Virus record (IMG/VR): IMGVR_UViG_3300022939_000072
Span: 1 to 33,838 of that record
Length of the DNA: 33,838 nt
Source: a virus
Strand: one strand, 5' to 3'
Below the pieces are notes generated by a model. That model did no database searches and was not told the origin of the DNA. It saw only the letters and a program-made list of their open reading frames with translations. How positions within the stretch are numbered: position 1 is the first letter of the stretch; each line of letters opens with the position of its first letter. Shown here piece after piece: positions 25,188 through 31,658 of this stretch. The position numbers were made by a program, and so were the translations under genes.

Positions 25188-26155
25188 TACCAAATATCTT
25201 CAAAATCTTCGCCTTCGTTTGCTTTGGAATAATCAGTCGGACGAACAGCAAAAAAATCAGTATGAGTATGCCCCCCGGTAAGATGATAGAACCAGTCAAG
25301 ATTTGACGCTGCTTTTTCGTTAAATTCAAAGTGTTTCCCGTGGTCGCTGTAACCAAGCTCTTGCAATTTTTCATTGAGACGCTTTCTAATGAATTGTTTA
25401 AGATCGTAGGACTTAAGATTTTCAATGTCTCCTTGCTCGAACATTTTATCAATATATTGTTCTTCTGCTTTAAGCATTGTTTCTGCTGCTTTGAGTACAT
25501 CTTTTTCGCAATCTTTTAATAATTTAGGGTTTTCTTCACACATATGTCTGAATAAACGACAACCCATTTTGCTGTGTAGCGATTCATCACGTACAGACCA
25601 TTTCATTTGTTGACCTATTCCTTTAAGAAGATTACGTAATTGAAAGCTGTATAAAACAGCAAATGCTGAATATAAGCTTACGCCTTCTGCAAATGCACTA
25701 AATATTGCTAGTGAACGACCAATCCCAACAGGATCAGAACCATTATAGCTAACAAGATTCTCAAACCGTTCCGCAGTTGCGGGCTCATGTAAAAATGCTT
25801 CAAAATTTTCAAGTCCTAATGTTTCATTTAAATAACTATATGCTACGGCATGAATGGTTTCTTGTGAACCAAACATCATGGCCATTTGTTGTATCTCATG
25901 TTTAGGGAACCACGATACAACTTTTTGGGTCCAATAATCAGATACAGCACATTCCGTTTGTGCAAATCCCAAAAGTATATTTCCAACCAAGTTCTTCTCT
26001 GCTTTGGTAAGTTTTTCATTCCAATCTTTGACATCACCTGACATTGGTATCTCCGTATGAAGCCAAAAAGCTTGTGCTTGTTTAAGCCACCCTTCTGTAT
26101 AATATTCTGGGTATTCAAATGGTTTGTATGGTATTCTTTCATCAAATAGACTCAT
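25187..26155 (-). CDS. nrdB: Ribonucleotide reductase class I, small (beta) subunit
   Basis: 322 aa, ferritin-like. It generates the radical that NrdA uses. The di-metal ligand set is visible with exact E. coli spacing: E68 (position of D84), E99 and H102 in 'QETIHAVAY', E157, E191 and H194 in 'RDESLH'. Tyr106 matches the radical Tyr122. Tyr309 near the C-terminal 'DFEDIW' matches the Y356 relay and the NrdA docking tail. The first ligand is Glu instead of the usual Asp. It starts 14 bases inside the upstream gene and its stop is fused with the next start (TAATG). Very confident in family; the metal type cannot be read from sequence. Confidence 0.95.
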   Translation of the reverse strand: MSLFDERIPYKPFEYPEYYTEGWLKQAQAFWLHTEIPMSGDVKDWNEKLTKAEKNLVGNILLGFAQTECAVSDYWTQKVVSWFPKHEIQQMAMMFGSQETIHAVAYSYLNETLGLENFEAFLHEPATAERFENLVSYNGSDPVGIGRSLAIFSAFAEGVSLYSAFAVLYSFQLRNLLKGIGQQMKWSVRDESLHSKMGCRLFRHMCEENPKLLKDCEKDVLKAAETMLKAEEQYIDKMFEQGDIENLKSYDLKQFIRKRLNEKLQELGYSDHGKHFEFNEKAASNLDWFYHLTGGHTHTDFFAVRPTDYSKANEGEDFEDIW

Positions 26156-26348
26156 CTTTGTCTTTATCTTTTTTATATTGTTCTTTTAGTTCTTCTAAAG
26201 CTTTATCATAATCAGGTAATTTTTTTACAAGCTCCATAGTCCCAATACTTAAATCTTTAAGATTGTTTACTTCATTAATAAGTCTTGTAACAGCTCCTCC
26301 TAAAGCTTCTACTCTGTTTTGCATTTCAATTAGCTTTGACTCTTTCAT
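26142..26348 (-). CDS. Small coiled-coil protein, unknown
   Basis: 68 aa, all-helical: heptad-like residues 5-30 (IEMQNRVEALGGAVTRLINE), then a second amphipathic helix and a Lys/Asp-rich tail. The start overlaps the upstream 49-aa ORF by ATGA, and the end overlaps nrdB by 14 bases, so it is tightly coupled. No family was recognised. Confidence 0.6.
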   Translation of the reverse strand: MKESKLIEMQNRVEALGGAVTRLINEVNNLKDLSIGTMELVKKLPDYDKALEELKEQYKKDKDKDESI

Positions 26349-26494
26349 TCTAATATTTTTTTACTTAAAAAAACAGGAGAACCGTCCTTAATATAAGCAA
26401 TTATATGTTTATCACGTTCTTCAATTTTTATATCATCCCCTTGTTTAAATCTTGATGGATAATTTTTAATTAAATATTCTTCTATTTTATTCAT
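26345..26494 (-). CDS. 49-aa small protein, unknown
   Basis: The ORF encodes 49 residues beginning MNKIEEYLIKNYPSRF, with a basic N-terminal helix and a beta-like C-terminal half (IIAYIKDGSPVFLSKKI). Both ends overlap neighbours: its start lies in the last codons of the 45-aa ORF upstream, and its stop shares ATGA with the 68-aa gene downstream. Tight packing and natural-looking amino-acid composition support it as real. Confidence 0.55.
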   Translation of the reverse strand: MNKIEEYLIKNYPSRFKQGDDIKIEERDKHIIAYIKDGSPVFLSKKILE

Positions 26495-26624
26495 AATATA
26501 TAGTTAATATAATTTCTACAAAAGGAACATAAAAAACATGCTCTACAAATAGCTCTGATGGATAACTTCTAGCTCCTAAAAGTATACCCGGGTATAAACC
26601 TATACCTAATTCCCAGCCGGTCAT
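26487..26624 (-). CDS. 45-aa small hydrophobic protein, unknown
   Basis: 45 residues starting MTGWELGIGLYPGILLGARS and ending VEIILTIYYE. It is hydrophobic and aromatic without a clear single membrane span; a tiny beta-rich or peripheral membrane protein is plausible. The ATG overlaps the stop of the preceding reading frame (ATGA at 26624-26621), and its end overlaps the next gene by 8 bases. The pattern resembles small conserved marine-phage ORFs, but no function is known to me. Confidence 0.55.
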   Translation of the reverse strand: MTGWELGIGLYPGILLGARSYPSELFVEHVFYVPFVEIILTIYYE

Positions 26625-26737
26625 AATCTACTTTGTTCAAAATAATATAATAGCATTTTCATATGAAAATCTATTCTCTCTGCGTAATGATCAGGTAACT
26701 TGAATTCCGTGTTTGTTGTGGATTCTAACGATGTCAC
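26621..26737 (-). CDS. 38-aa small ORF with GTG start (tentative)
   Basis: From GTG at 26737 the frame encodes 38 aa ending in KLPDHYAERIDFHMKMLLYY plus FEQSRL, a protein-like amphipathic helix that no other frame here explains. No ATG is available upstream of M26 in the frame; a stop lies seven codons before the GTG. Its stop is fused to the next start (ATGA). It overlaps the 37-aa ORF by 47 bases. It may be a decayed or frameshifted remnant of a longer gene. Confidence 0.4.
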   Translation of the reverse strand: MTSLESTTNTEFKLPDHYAERIDFHMKMLLYYFEQSRL

Positions 26738-26804
26738 TATATCTAATAATTTTTTTATTTAATAACTGTTTAATGTCTCTTTGCAATATACGTTTGCTAT
26801 ACAT
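26691..26804 (-). CDS. 37-aa basic small protein, unknown
   Basis: The ATG at 26804 is fused to the stop of the endonuclease gene (TGATG), the coupling style used throughout this operon. It gives a 37-aa basic helical peptide (MYSKRILQRDIKQLLNKKII and onward to HGIQVT), possibly a small nucleic-acid binder. An in-frame ATG at 26915 would give 74 aa but would overlap the endonuclease by 112 bases, so the short form is preferred. The alternative cannot be excluded. Confidence 0.45.
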   Translation of the reverse strand: MYSKRILQRDIKQLLNKKIIRYSDIVRIHNKHGIQVT

Positions 26805-27259
26805 CAGCCTCGATTGCTTTTTCTGCTGTTCTTTATCAAAAGAATTGTTTGATCCACCTCCTTCTGGTTTTGCGGCTTGTAAAGCGTCTTTCCAATATTG
26901 TTTTTCGTGAGCCATAATTTAAATAATTTCCAGCGCAAAGGAAAAGACTCATTTGCTCTTCCTTTGCATTCTATAATATAATCTTTTCCAACAAAATCAG
27001 GCGTATACTTTATGCCTAATATTTTTTTATTACCTCTGTTTTTATATTCTCCTTTACCATTTGATTGCTTTTCAAAAGATTCATTTTGAAAATGAAAAGA
27101 TTCAACCAATTGGTAAGATTCATTTTCGTAACCCTCAAATAGCTTTTCTTTTTTTAAAGCCATATAAGTATAGCGCTCAAGACCAGAGGCAAATTTAATA
27201 CCATCATATGATATTTTTTTTGCTTGAACTGGTCCGCGCTTTTTGGATCTTTTTTTCAT
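26804..27259 (-). CDS. DUF1064-like PD-(D/E)xK endonuclease
   Basis: 151 aa. It has the PD-(D/E)xK core: E28 in 'GLERYTY', then P87-D88 in 'KYTPDFVG' and E97/K99 in 'YIIECKGRA', with a basic N-terminus. This pattern matches phage DUF1064/endonuclease I-like nucleases, which cut branched DNA or degrade DNA during replication and packaging. It lies in the nucleotide/replication operon. The start shares ATGA with the stop of the MazG-like gene upstream. The target (Holliday junctions or host DNA) cannot be told from sequence. Confidence 0.75.
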   Translation of the reverse strand: MKKRSKKRGPVQAKKISYDGIKFASGLERYTYMALKKEKLFEGYENESYQLVESFHFQNESFEKQSNGKGEYKNRGNKKILGIKYTPDFVGKDYIIECKGRANESFPLRWKLFKLWLTKNNIGKTLYKPQNQKEVDQTILLIKNSRKSNRG

Positions 27260-27549
27260 GTTCTATTTGTTGTCCACATATCACCGAAGTCTGGCTCAGG
27301 ATATGCTGATACAGCTTCAGGATCAACTACATTAATATCTTTTATATAACATTCTTCAATTTCATCTCTAAGCGACATTTTAGCTTTTTCAAGATAATTT
27401 ACAGCATCCATTAATTCTTCTTGTAAATGAGTTAGCCAAGCGTCTAATGGCTGGTCGTCGTCATACAAAGTAACGCCGTATTTTTTATAACCAACATCAG
27501 AACGTCGCTTTATTTTATTTACTACTTGTTCTATAATTTTATCACGCAT
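27256..27549 (-). CDS. Small MazG-like NTP pyrophosphohydrolase (all-alpha)
   Basis: 97 aa. The N-terminal half (KRRSDVGYKKYGVTL, then 'WLTHLQEELMDAVNYLEK') is the pattern of short phage all-alpha NTP-pyrophosphatase-like proteins, with metal-binding candidates E44, E45 and D48. The C-terminal 30 residues are Pro/Glu-rich and probably disordered. These enzymes hydrolyse (d)NTPs to (d)NMPs and PPi; the T4 dCTPase gp56 belongs to the same broad fold. It overlaps the upstream fusion gene by 8 bases, so two MazG-type proteins are made together. Substrate is unknown. Confidence 0.65.
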   Translation of the reverse strand: MRDKIIEQVVNKIKRRSDVGYKKYGVTLYDDDQPLDAWLTHLQEELMDAVNYLEKAKMSLRDEIEECYIKDINVVDPEAVSAYPEPDFGDMWTTNRT

Positions 27550-28297
27550 CTTTTACAAATGTTCCGTTAATCATTCTACCAGTTCTACTAGATATTTCAT
27601 TGTAAGCAGAATCAATACAATATTCAATTCTGGTACCTGCCAATTCGGCGAGATTAGTAAGGACAACAACGCAATCACCAATAGCATCAATAATCCCGTC
27701 TTTGTCATCCTTAAGAATAGATTGAGATAATTCTCCAGTCTCTTCATATAATTTTACTAATTGTGTTTTAACATCACCTTGACTAATTAAATTACGTTCA
27801 TTAGCCCAGCTTCTTATTTTATCAAATACTTGTAATTCATTTGACTCTATATACTTTTCAAACGGACCGGCTTCTGCCATAGCTTTGTTATAAATATAAC
27901 AGGTAGAAGGGCCAAACTGACTAGTATAAGCATTACTAATGACCCAATCAATTTTATCTTGAGCATCAAGCTTGAATTTTCCATAAGGTGTATTTATTTC
28001 TAAATCTGCTAGAAACGTACCATTTAAATCTGATTTAGGTATTTTAAATGTTGTTGTAGCGTCTGATGATGTATGTTTTTTCATTCGTTTAAATAATTTT
28101 TTATAAGGTCTTAAATCTTTTTTATAGCCATATTGCTCTTGCAAAATAGATTCAGCATTAGATGCTTCGTCTATACTTTCAGTTTCAAGCAATATTTCGT
28201 ATTCATTTTCTTTATAACCTTGTTGCTCGGTTACTCTTCGTTGCAAATTTGTTGTGCAACCAATTTTTTTTCCGGGTATGTGATATATATAATACAT
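27542..28297 (-). CDS. GIY-YIG nuclease-like / MazG-like fusion protein
   Basis: 251 aa. Residues 1-~70 resemble a compact GIY-YIG domain: 'YIYHIPGKKIGCTTNLQRRV' with a short spacer, R20/R21, and E49 in 'SNAESILQEQYGY'. Residues ~85-150 are a mixed linker domain. Residues ~155-251 are a MazG-like all-alpha NTP pyrophosphohydrolase: 'LVKLYEETGELSQ' (E185, E186, E189), 'DGIIDAIGDCVVVL' (D200, D204, D208) and the family's closing 'YNEISSRTGRM'. The start is fused with the stop of the ThyA-family gene (TAATG). The combination of a DNA-cutting domain and a dNTP-destroying domain in one protein beside a ThyA-family enzyme suggests nucleotide-pool control; activity is inferred. Confidence 0.7.
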   Translation of the reverse strand: MYYIYHIPGKKIGCTTNLQRRVTEQQGYKENEYEILLETESIDEASNAESILQEQYGYKKDLRPYKKLFKRMKKHTSSDATTTFKIPKSDLNGTFLADLEINTPYGKFKLDAQDKIDWVISNAYTSQFGPSTCYIYNKAMAEAGPFEKYIESNELQVFDKIRSWANERNLISQGDVKTQLVKLYEETGELSQSILKDDKDGIIDAIGDCVVVLTNLAELAGTRIEYCIDSAYNEISSRTGRMINGTFVKDA

Positions 28298-29103
28298 TAT
28301 GTTGATAATGGTGCTTTAATTGGTTTTAGTGGGTTATAATCTTTTAAGATTATATCTTCATGCTTTGGCATAACAATTGGCCAGCTCAATCCAGCTCTTA
28401 ATTCTATTGTAGGTAATTTTTTATCTTTCCTATCAAGGTATTCTTTTGCTTGATCAATATGATTATTATACAAATGTGTATCACCTAAGAAAGCTGTTAA
28501 TCTTCCTGGTTTATAACCATTGCCTTTAGCTAACATTAATAATAGTAAACCGTACATTGCAATATCATAAGGTAATCCTAAAAATACATCAACAGACCGT
28601 TGATTCCAAAGCAAGTCTAATTGGCCATCGTTAATATATACTTGAAAGCCGTAATGGCATGGAGGAAGTGCCATATCAGAAAGATCGTTGGGATTCCATA
28701 AGCTAACCATGAGGCGCCTCGATGATGGTTCCTGTGTAATTTGCTTGAGTAATGATTCAAGCTGATCATGACCATTAAAGTTCCTAAGCTGCTTCCCGTA
28801 AACTGGACCCAAAGTATTGTCTGATCTACCAGACCTCTTGTAATCATCGTCCCAATAATTAAGACCGTGCTCGTGCAGGTAATTAATATCAGTCTTTCCT
28901 TGAAGGATCCATAATAATTCCGTAATTGCATGATTAAAATATATTTTTTTAGCTGTTAATAATGGGAATCCCAAAGCCATATCATGCCTAAGTACTCTTC
29001 CGAAGACAGATCTTGTCCCTGTGCCAGTTCGATCTTTCTTTTGTGTTCCGCCATAGAGTACTCCTGATAATAATCCTCTGTATTCATCCTGTACGTTTAT
29101 CAT
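28297..29103 (-). CDS. thyA: Thymidylate synthase family enzyme; Asp180 suggests dCMP (hydroxy)methylase
   Basis: 268 aa, full-length for ThyA (E. coli 264). Family motifs are all present: R25 in 'DRTGTGT', E62, W84, 'LGPVYGKQ', the paired R129/R130, catalytic Cys149 in 'PPCHYGF', R169 in 'NQRSVDVFLGLP', 'GDTHLYNNH' and the C-terminal 'IKAP'. The residue after 'LGLPY' is Asp180 (codon GAT, 28566-28564); thymidylate synthases have Asn there (E. coli N177), which reads the uracil base. Asp at this site is found in T4 dCMP hydroxymethylase and, when engineered, lets thymidylate synthase act on dCMP. So the substrate is probably dCMP rather than dUMP. Family very confident; substrate is inference from one residue plus context. 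Confidence 0.85.
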   Translation of the reverse strand: MINVQDEYRGLLSGVLYGGTQKKDRTGTGTRSVFGRVLRHDMALGFPLLTAKKIYFNHAITELLWILQGKTDINYLHEHGLNYWDDDYKRSGRSDNTLGPVYGKQLRNFNGHDQLESLLKQITQEPSSRRLMVSLWNPNDLSDMALPPCHYGFQVYINDGQLDLLWNQRSVDVFLGLPYDIAMYGLLLLMLAKGNGYKPGRLTAFLGDTHLYNNHIDQAKEYLDRKDKKLPTIELRAGLSWPIVMPKHEDIILKDYNPLKPIKAPLST

Positions 29104-29386
29104 AATAATATTTCATTGTGTTATATAAAGCTTGATATACATTGTCTATAGTATAAACGTTAGGCGATAAATATGTTTTTTCACCGCGCTTATATGGACC
29201 AATAGCTATTTCAATACGCCATTCTTCTGGATACATTCCTTGTTGTGTTGGTTTAGTAGATATTCTAATATCATTATCCACACAATACTTATACCATTTT
29301 TGTTCATCTTCATTTGGCGCATAGTCTATAGAACATAAACCTTTATGGTTTTTCTTTTTAGCATTTGATTTTAATCCGCTTCCCAT
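29084..29386 (-). CDS. 100-aa replication-operon protein, unknown
   Basis: 100 aa. Basic N-terminus (SGLKSNAKKKNHKG), then an alpha/beta body with 'EEWRIEIAIGPYKRGEKTYL' and a Tyr-rich C-terminal helix (YQALYNTMKYYYDKR). It overlaps the primase-helicase end by 16 bases and the ThyA-family start by 20 bases, so it is part of the same coupled transcript. There is one Cys-rich hint only (two isolated Cys), not a zinc finger. Possibly a small DNA- or primase-binding protein; not recognised. Confidence 0.6.
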   Translation of the reverse strand: MGSGLKSNAKKKNHKGLCSIDYAPNEDEQKWYKYCVDNDIRISTKPTQQGMYPEEWRIEIAIGPYKRGEKTYLSPNVYTIDNVYQALYNTMKYYYDKRTG

Positions 29387-31080
29387 GGCATAACATAATC
29401 ATTTGTATCCTCAACTGGTAAATAATCACCACTATTGTGGTCCCATTTAAAATGAGCTTCAGCTTGGTTTTCACCTAAGTTTTGAAACTTTACTTTAAGC
29501 ACCTTAACTTTGACGGTTTTTTTATTGTAATCGCGATGAACAAGTAAGCCGTGATATGATGCATCATACCATTCACCGCCACCTTTAATGCTATACATAG
29601 TTGGTTCATCAATTGTACCATCTTCTTTTTTATGCATTTTAGTTGGGTGAGCAACTATAATAACTAATACATCATATTTTTTAGCAAATGCTTCAACCCT
29701 TGTTAAATATTCCATTGTTGCGTCCGGTATACTCATAGCACTAGCTCCTTGCATTTTAACTTTATTATAGGGATCTATAACCAAGCATTTAATACCTTTA
29801 CGCTTTACAAGCTCTGCACCCTTTTTTAATACAGCGTCAAGATCATATCTTTCATTTTCTATAAAATAAAAGTTATCGTTTACTTTGCTTATAATGTCAT
29901 TCCATCTATCAGTGCCTATATCGTTTTCTTTAGGCATCCATCCACCTATCTTGCGTATCAGTTTATGTACATGTAAAAATGTTGGTTTGTTTTCAGGAGA
30001 AGCAAAAGCTGTTTTCCAACCATATTTTAAGTTGTATCCCACCACCATTCGATCAACAAAGTCAGACTTGCCACTGCTAGGAACGCCTGTAACGGTGATG
30101 AATTGTCCTGTGTAAGTAGAGAATATGCTATCAAAGTTATTAAGGCCGATTTGATAACCAGGTTTAAAACCTTCATAAATAAATTCTTCGAGTTCATCAT
30201 TTACATCTTTTAAAGTTACTACATTTTCTATTGGTACAGGCTTAGCCTTATCAATAACGCTACGAAGCATATTGCTCCCATTCCCAATAAGAAATTCGTT
30301 AGCATCTTTATATGCGTCGAAGCTAACCGTGTAGCATTTTTCCGCTCCAAGTCTTCGAATAAGCTCTTGTTTAAGCGCAAGTCCCGCCTCATCTTCATCA
30401 ACTGCGAGTATGATTTTTTCTTTTGTCTCGAAATAATCAATACAGGAATCCAAGTAATCAAGGTTAACATTGTTAATTGTAGCTCCATTTGGTACGGATA
30501 TAACAGAATCAATACCGCTTTCAATAAAAGATAAAGCATCCATCTCCCCTTCCACAATAACCACATATTCATGGCCAATAGTACGGTCAATATTGTAAAA
30601 TACCTTTTCGGCTCCCCTAACCAGTTTAAAATTTTTCCTACCATCTCTATACTTTATGTTTATAAGTTCATTATTAATAAAGTAATTAAATTGAATTGTA
30701 TTTTCATTCTTACCAGTTTGAGGCATAAACTCAATACCTTCAGTTATTTTCATTTTAACTAAAGTTTTTTGGCTTATGCCGCGAGCTTCAAACCATTGTA
30801 TTGCTCTATCACTTAACTCAGTATTATTTTTCCATTCAGGTTTAACATATTCTTTTAAGCTATCAGATTTTCTTTTAAATGTATGTAGCTGAAATACTTC
30901 ATTACAATTCATACAAGTACCGAGACCACGTTCCCAATCATACATAGCACATTTAGCTTTTTGATTTTTAGGCTGGCGGTTGTGCGAGCAGAGAGGGCAT
31001 ATACCCTCCCGCTTGCCAACATCCAGATCATATTGATTGAAATTATCAATTTCAAAACCGTTAATCTCTGTTGTATTCAT
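29371..31080 (-). CDS. Primase-helicase (T7 gp4-like)
   Basis: 569 aa, full-length for T7 gp4/Twinkle-type enzymes. An N-terminal zinc-binding domain has C28, C31, C56 and C59. A TOPRIM primase fold follows, with 'VIVEGEMDAL' (E178) and 'AVDEDEAG' (D228, D230). The RecA-like helicase domain has Walker A 'GVPSSGKSD' (332-340), Walker B 'KCLVIDPYNK' (D436), 'VIIVAHPTK' (H478) and later arginine-containing motifs. The C-terminus is acidic (WEAD), as in T7 gp4, where such a tail contacts the DNA polymerase. It unwinds the fork and primes lagging-strand synthesis. It starts immediately after the 22-aa micro-ORF. DNA polymerase itself is not in this window. Confidence 0.9.
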   Translation of the reverse strand: MNTTEINGFEIDNFNQYDLDVGKREGICPLCSHNRQPKNQKAKCAMYDWERGLGTCMNCNEVFQLHTFKRKSDSLKEYVKPEWKNNTELSDRAIQWFEARGISQKTLVKMKITEGIEFMPQTGKNENTIQFNYFINNELINIKYRDGRKNFKLVRGAEKVFYNIDRTIGHEYVVIVEGEMDALSFIESGIDSVISVPNGATINNVNLDYLDSCIDYFETKEKIILAVDEDEAGLALKQELIRRLGAEKCYTVSFDAYKDANEFLIGNGSNMLRSVIDKAKPVPIENVVTLKDVNDELEEFIYEGFKPGYQIGLNNFDSIFSTYTGQFITVTGVPSSGKSDFVDRMVVGYNLKYGWKTAFASPENKPTFLHVHKLIRKIGGWMPKENDIGTDRWNDIISKVNDNFYFIENERYDLDAVLKKGAELVKRKGIKCLVIDPYNKVKMQGASAMSIPDATMEYLTRVEAFAKKYDVLVIIVAHPTKMHKKEDGTIDEPTMYSIKGGGEWYDASYHGLLVHRDYNKKTVKVKVLKVKFQNLGENQAEAHFKWDHNSGDYLPVEDTNDYVMPWEAD

Positions 31081-31149
31081 TTAATCTTCTATTGTAGTTA
31101 TGTTACCTTTATCGTCTATAGAGATATTTATATAGTCCTCGTCAATCAT
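31081..31149 (-). CDS. 22-aa acidic micro-ORF
   Basis: Its ATG is fused to the SSB-like gene's stop (TAATG, 31151-31147), and its TAA is directly followed by the primase-helicase ATG at 31080. It encodes MIDEDYINISIDDKGNITTI plus ED: 7 of 22 residues are Asp/Glu. It fills the gap exactly with no spare base. It could be a microprotein or a translation relay between two genes. Confidence 0.5.
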   Translation of the reverse strand: MIDEDYINISIDDKGNITTIED

Positions 31150-31463
31150 TAGAAAGGTAGATCAGGTTCAGACTGTGGTGCCTGCATATTAATAGATTGC
31201 TGTGCTGCGTTGTTTCGTTCAGCGGGATCTACATTTGTACCATTAGTCCATACGACTTTAACATTACCTAAATATTCTTTAGATGCTTTAGCATCTCTTT
31301 CATCTTTAGTTTGCTCTGTCATAATATAACCCGAATCTCCGTATTGTCCAACCTCATCATTTAAAACAACAGTTACTGGATAATACTTTCCTTTCTTACC
31401 TTCATATATTTTTGATTTATTAATCTTTGTAAGATCAATACTACCTGAAATAATACTTGCCAT
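31149..31463 (-). CDS. Single-stranded DNA-binding protein-like
   Basis: 104 aa. The N-terminal ~75 residues are beta-rich with basic/aromatic positions (KSKIYEGKKGKYYPVTVVLN, then GNVKVVWTNG), consistent with one OB-fold. Residues ~80-96 are a Gln/Asn/Met-rich linker and the protein ends in 'SEPDLPF', the acidic tip with terminal Phe typical of bacterial and phage SSBs (E. coli ends DDDIPF), which docks partner proteins. The setting between recombination genes and the primase-helicase supports the call. The start is fused with the preceding stop (TAATG). OB-fold homology was not checked. Confidence 0.7.
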   Translation of the reverse strand: MASIISGSIDLTKINKSKIYEGKKGKYYPVTVVLNDEVGQYGDSGYIMTEQTKDERDAKASKEYLGNVKVVWTNGTNVDPAERNNAAQQSINMQAPQSEPDLPF

Positions 31464-31630
31464 TAGTAAGATGAAATTTGGTTAAACATTCTGCGCATTT
31501 GATCTTTGTTTGCGCCTGTTAATCTGCGAAGATTATCAACCGCTTTAACATGCGTTTGATTAGTGTAAAAATTGTTTTCACTTGTTGTGATTCCAGTTAC
31601 GTCGCATGTTCTTTTTCTAGTTCTTGGCAT
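31463..31630 (-). CDS. 55-aa basic small protein, unknown
   Basis: From the ATG at 31630, preceded by an A/T-rich leader, 55 aa: MPRTRKRTCDVTGITTSENN, then FYTNQTHVKAVDNLRRLTGA and an amphipathic end. A longer start at 31654 adds eight hydrophobic residues and is less likely. It is basic with one Cys, reminiscent of small conserved phage proteins of replication operons. Its stop is fused with the SSB-like start (TAATG). A nucleic-acid-binding role is possible but not shown. Confidence 0.6.
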   Translation of the reverse strand: MPRTRKRTCDVTGITTSENNFYTNQTHVKAVDNLRRLTGANKDQMRRMFNQISSY

Positions 31631-31658
31631 AATAAAAAAAATTAAATTAAACAATAAA

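Noticed and set aside
26805-26915. Long 74-aa version of the 37-aa ORF, starting at 26915
   Set aside because: It would overlap the conserved end of the endonuclease by 112 bases; the TGATG start at 26804 fits the operon's coupling. Not fully excluded.
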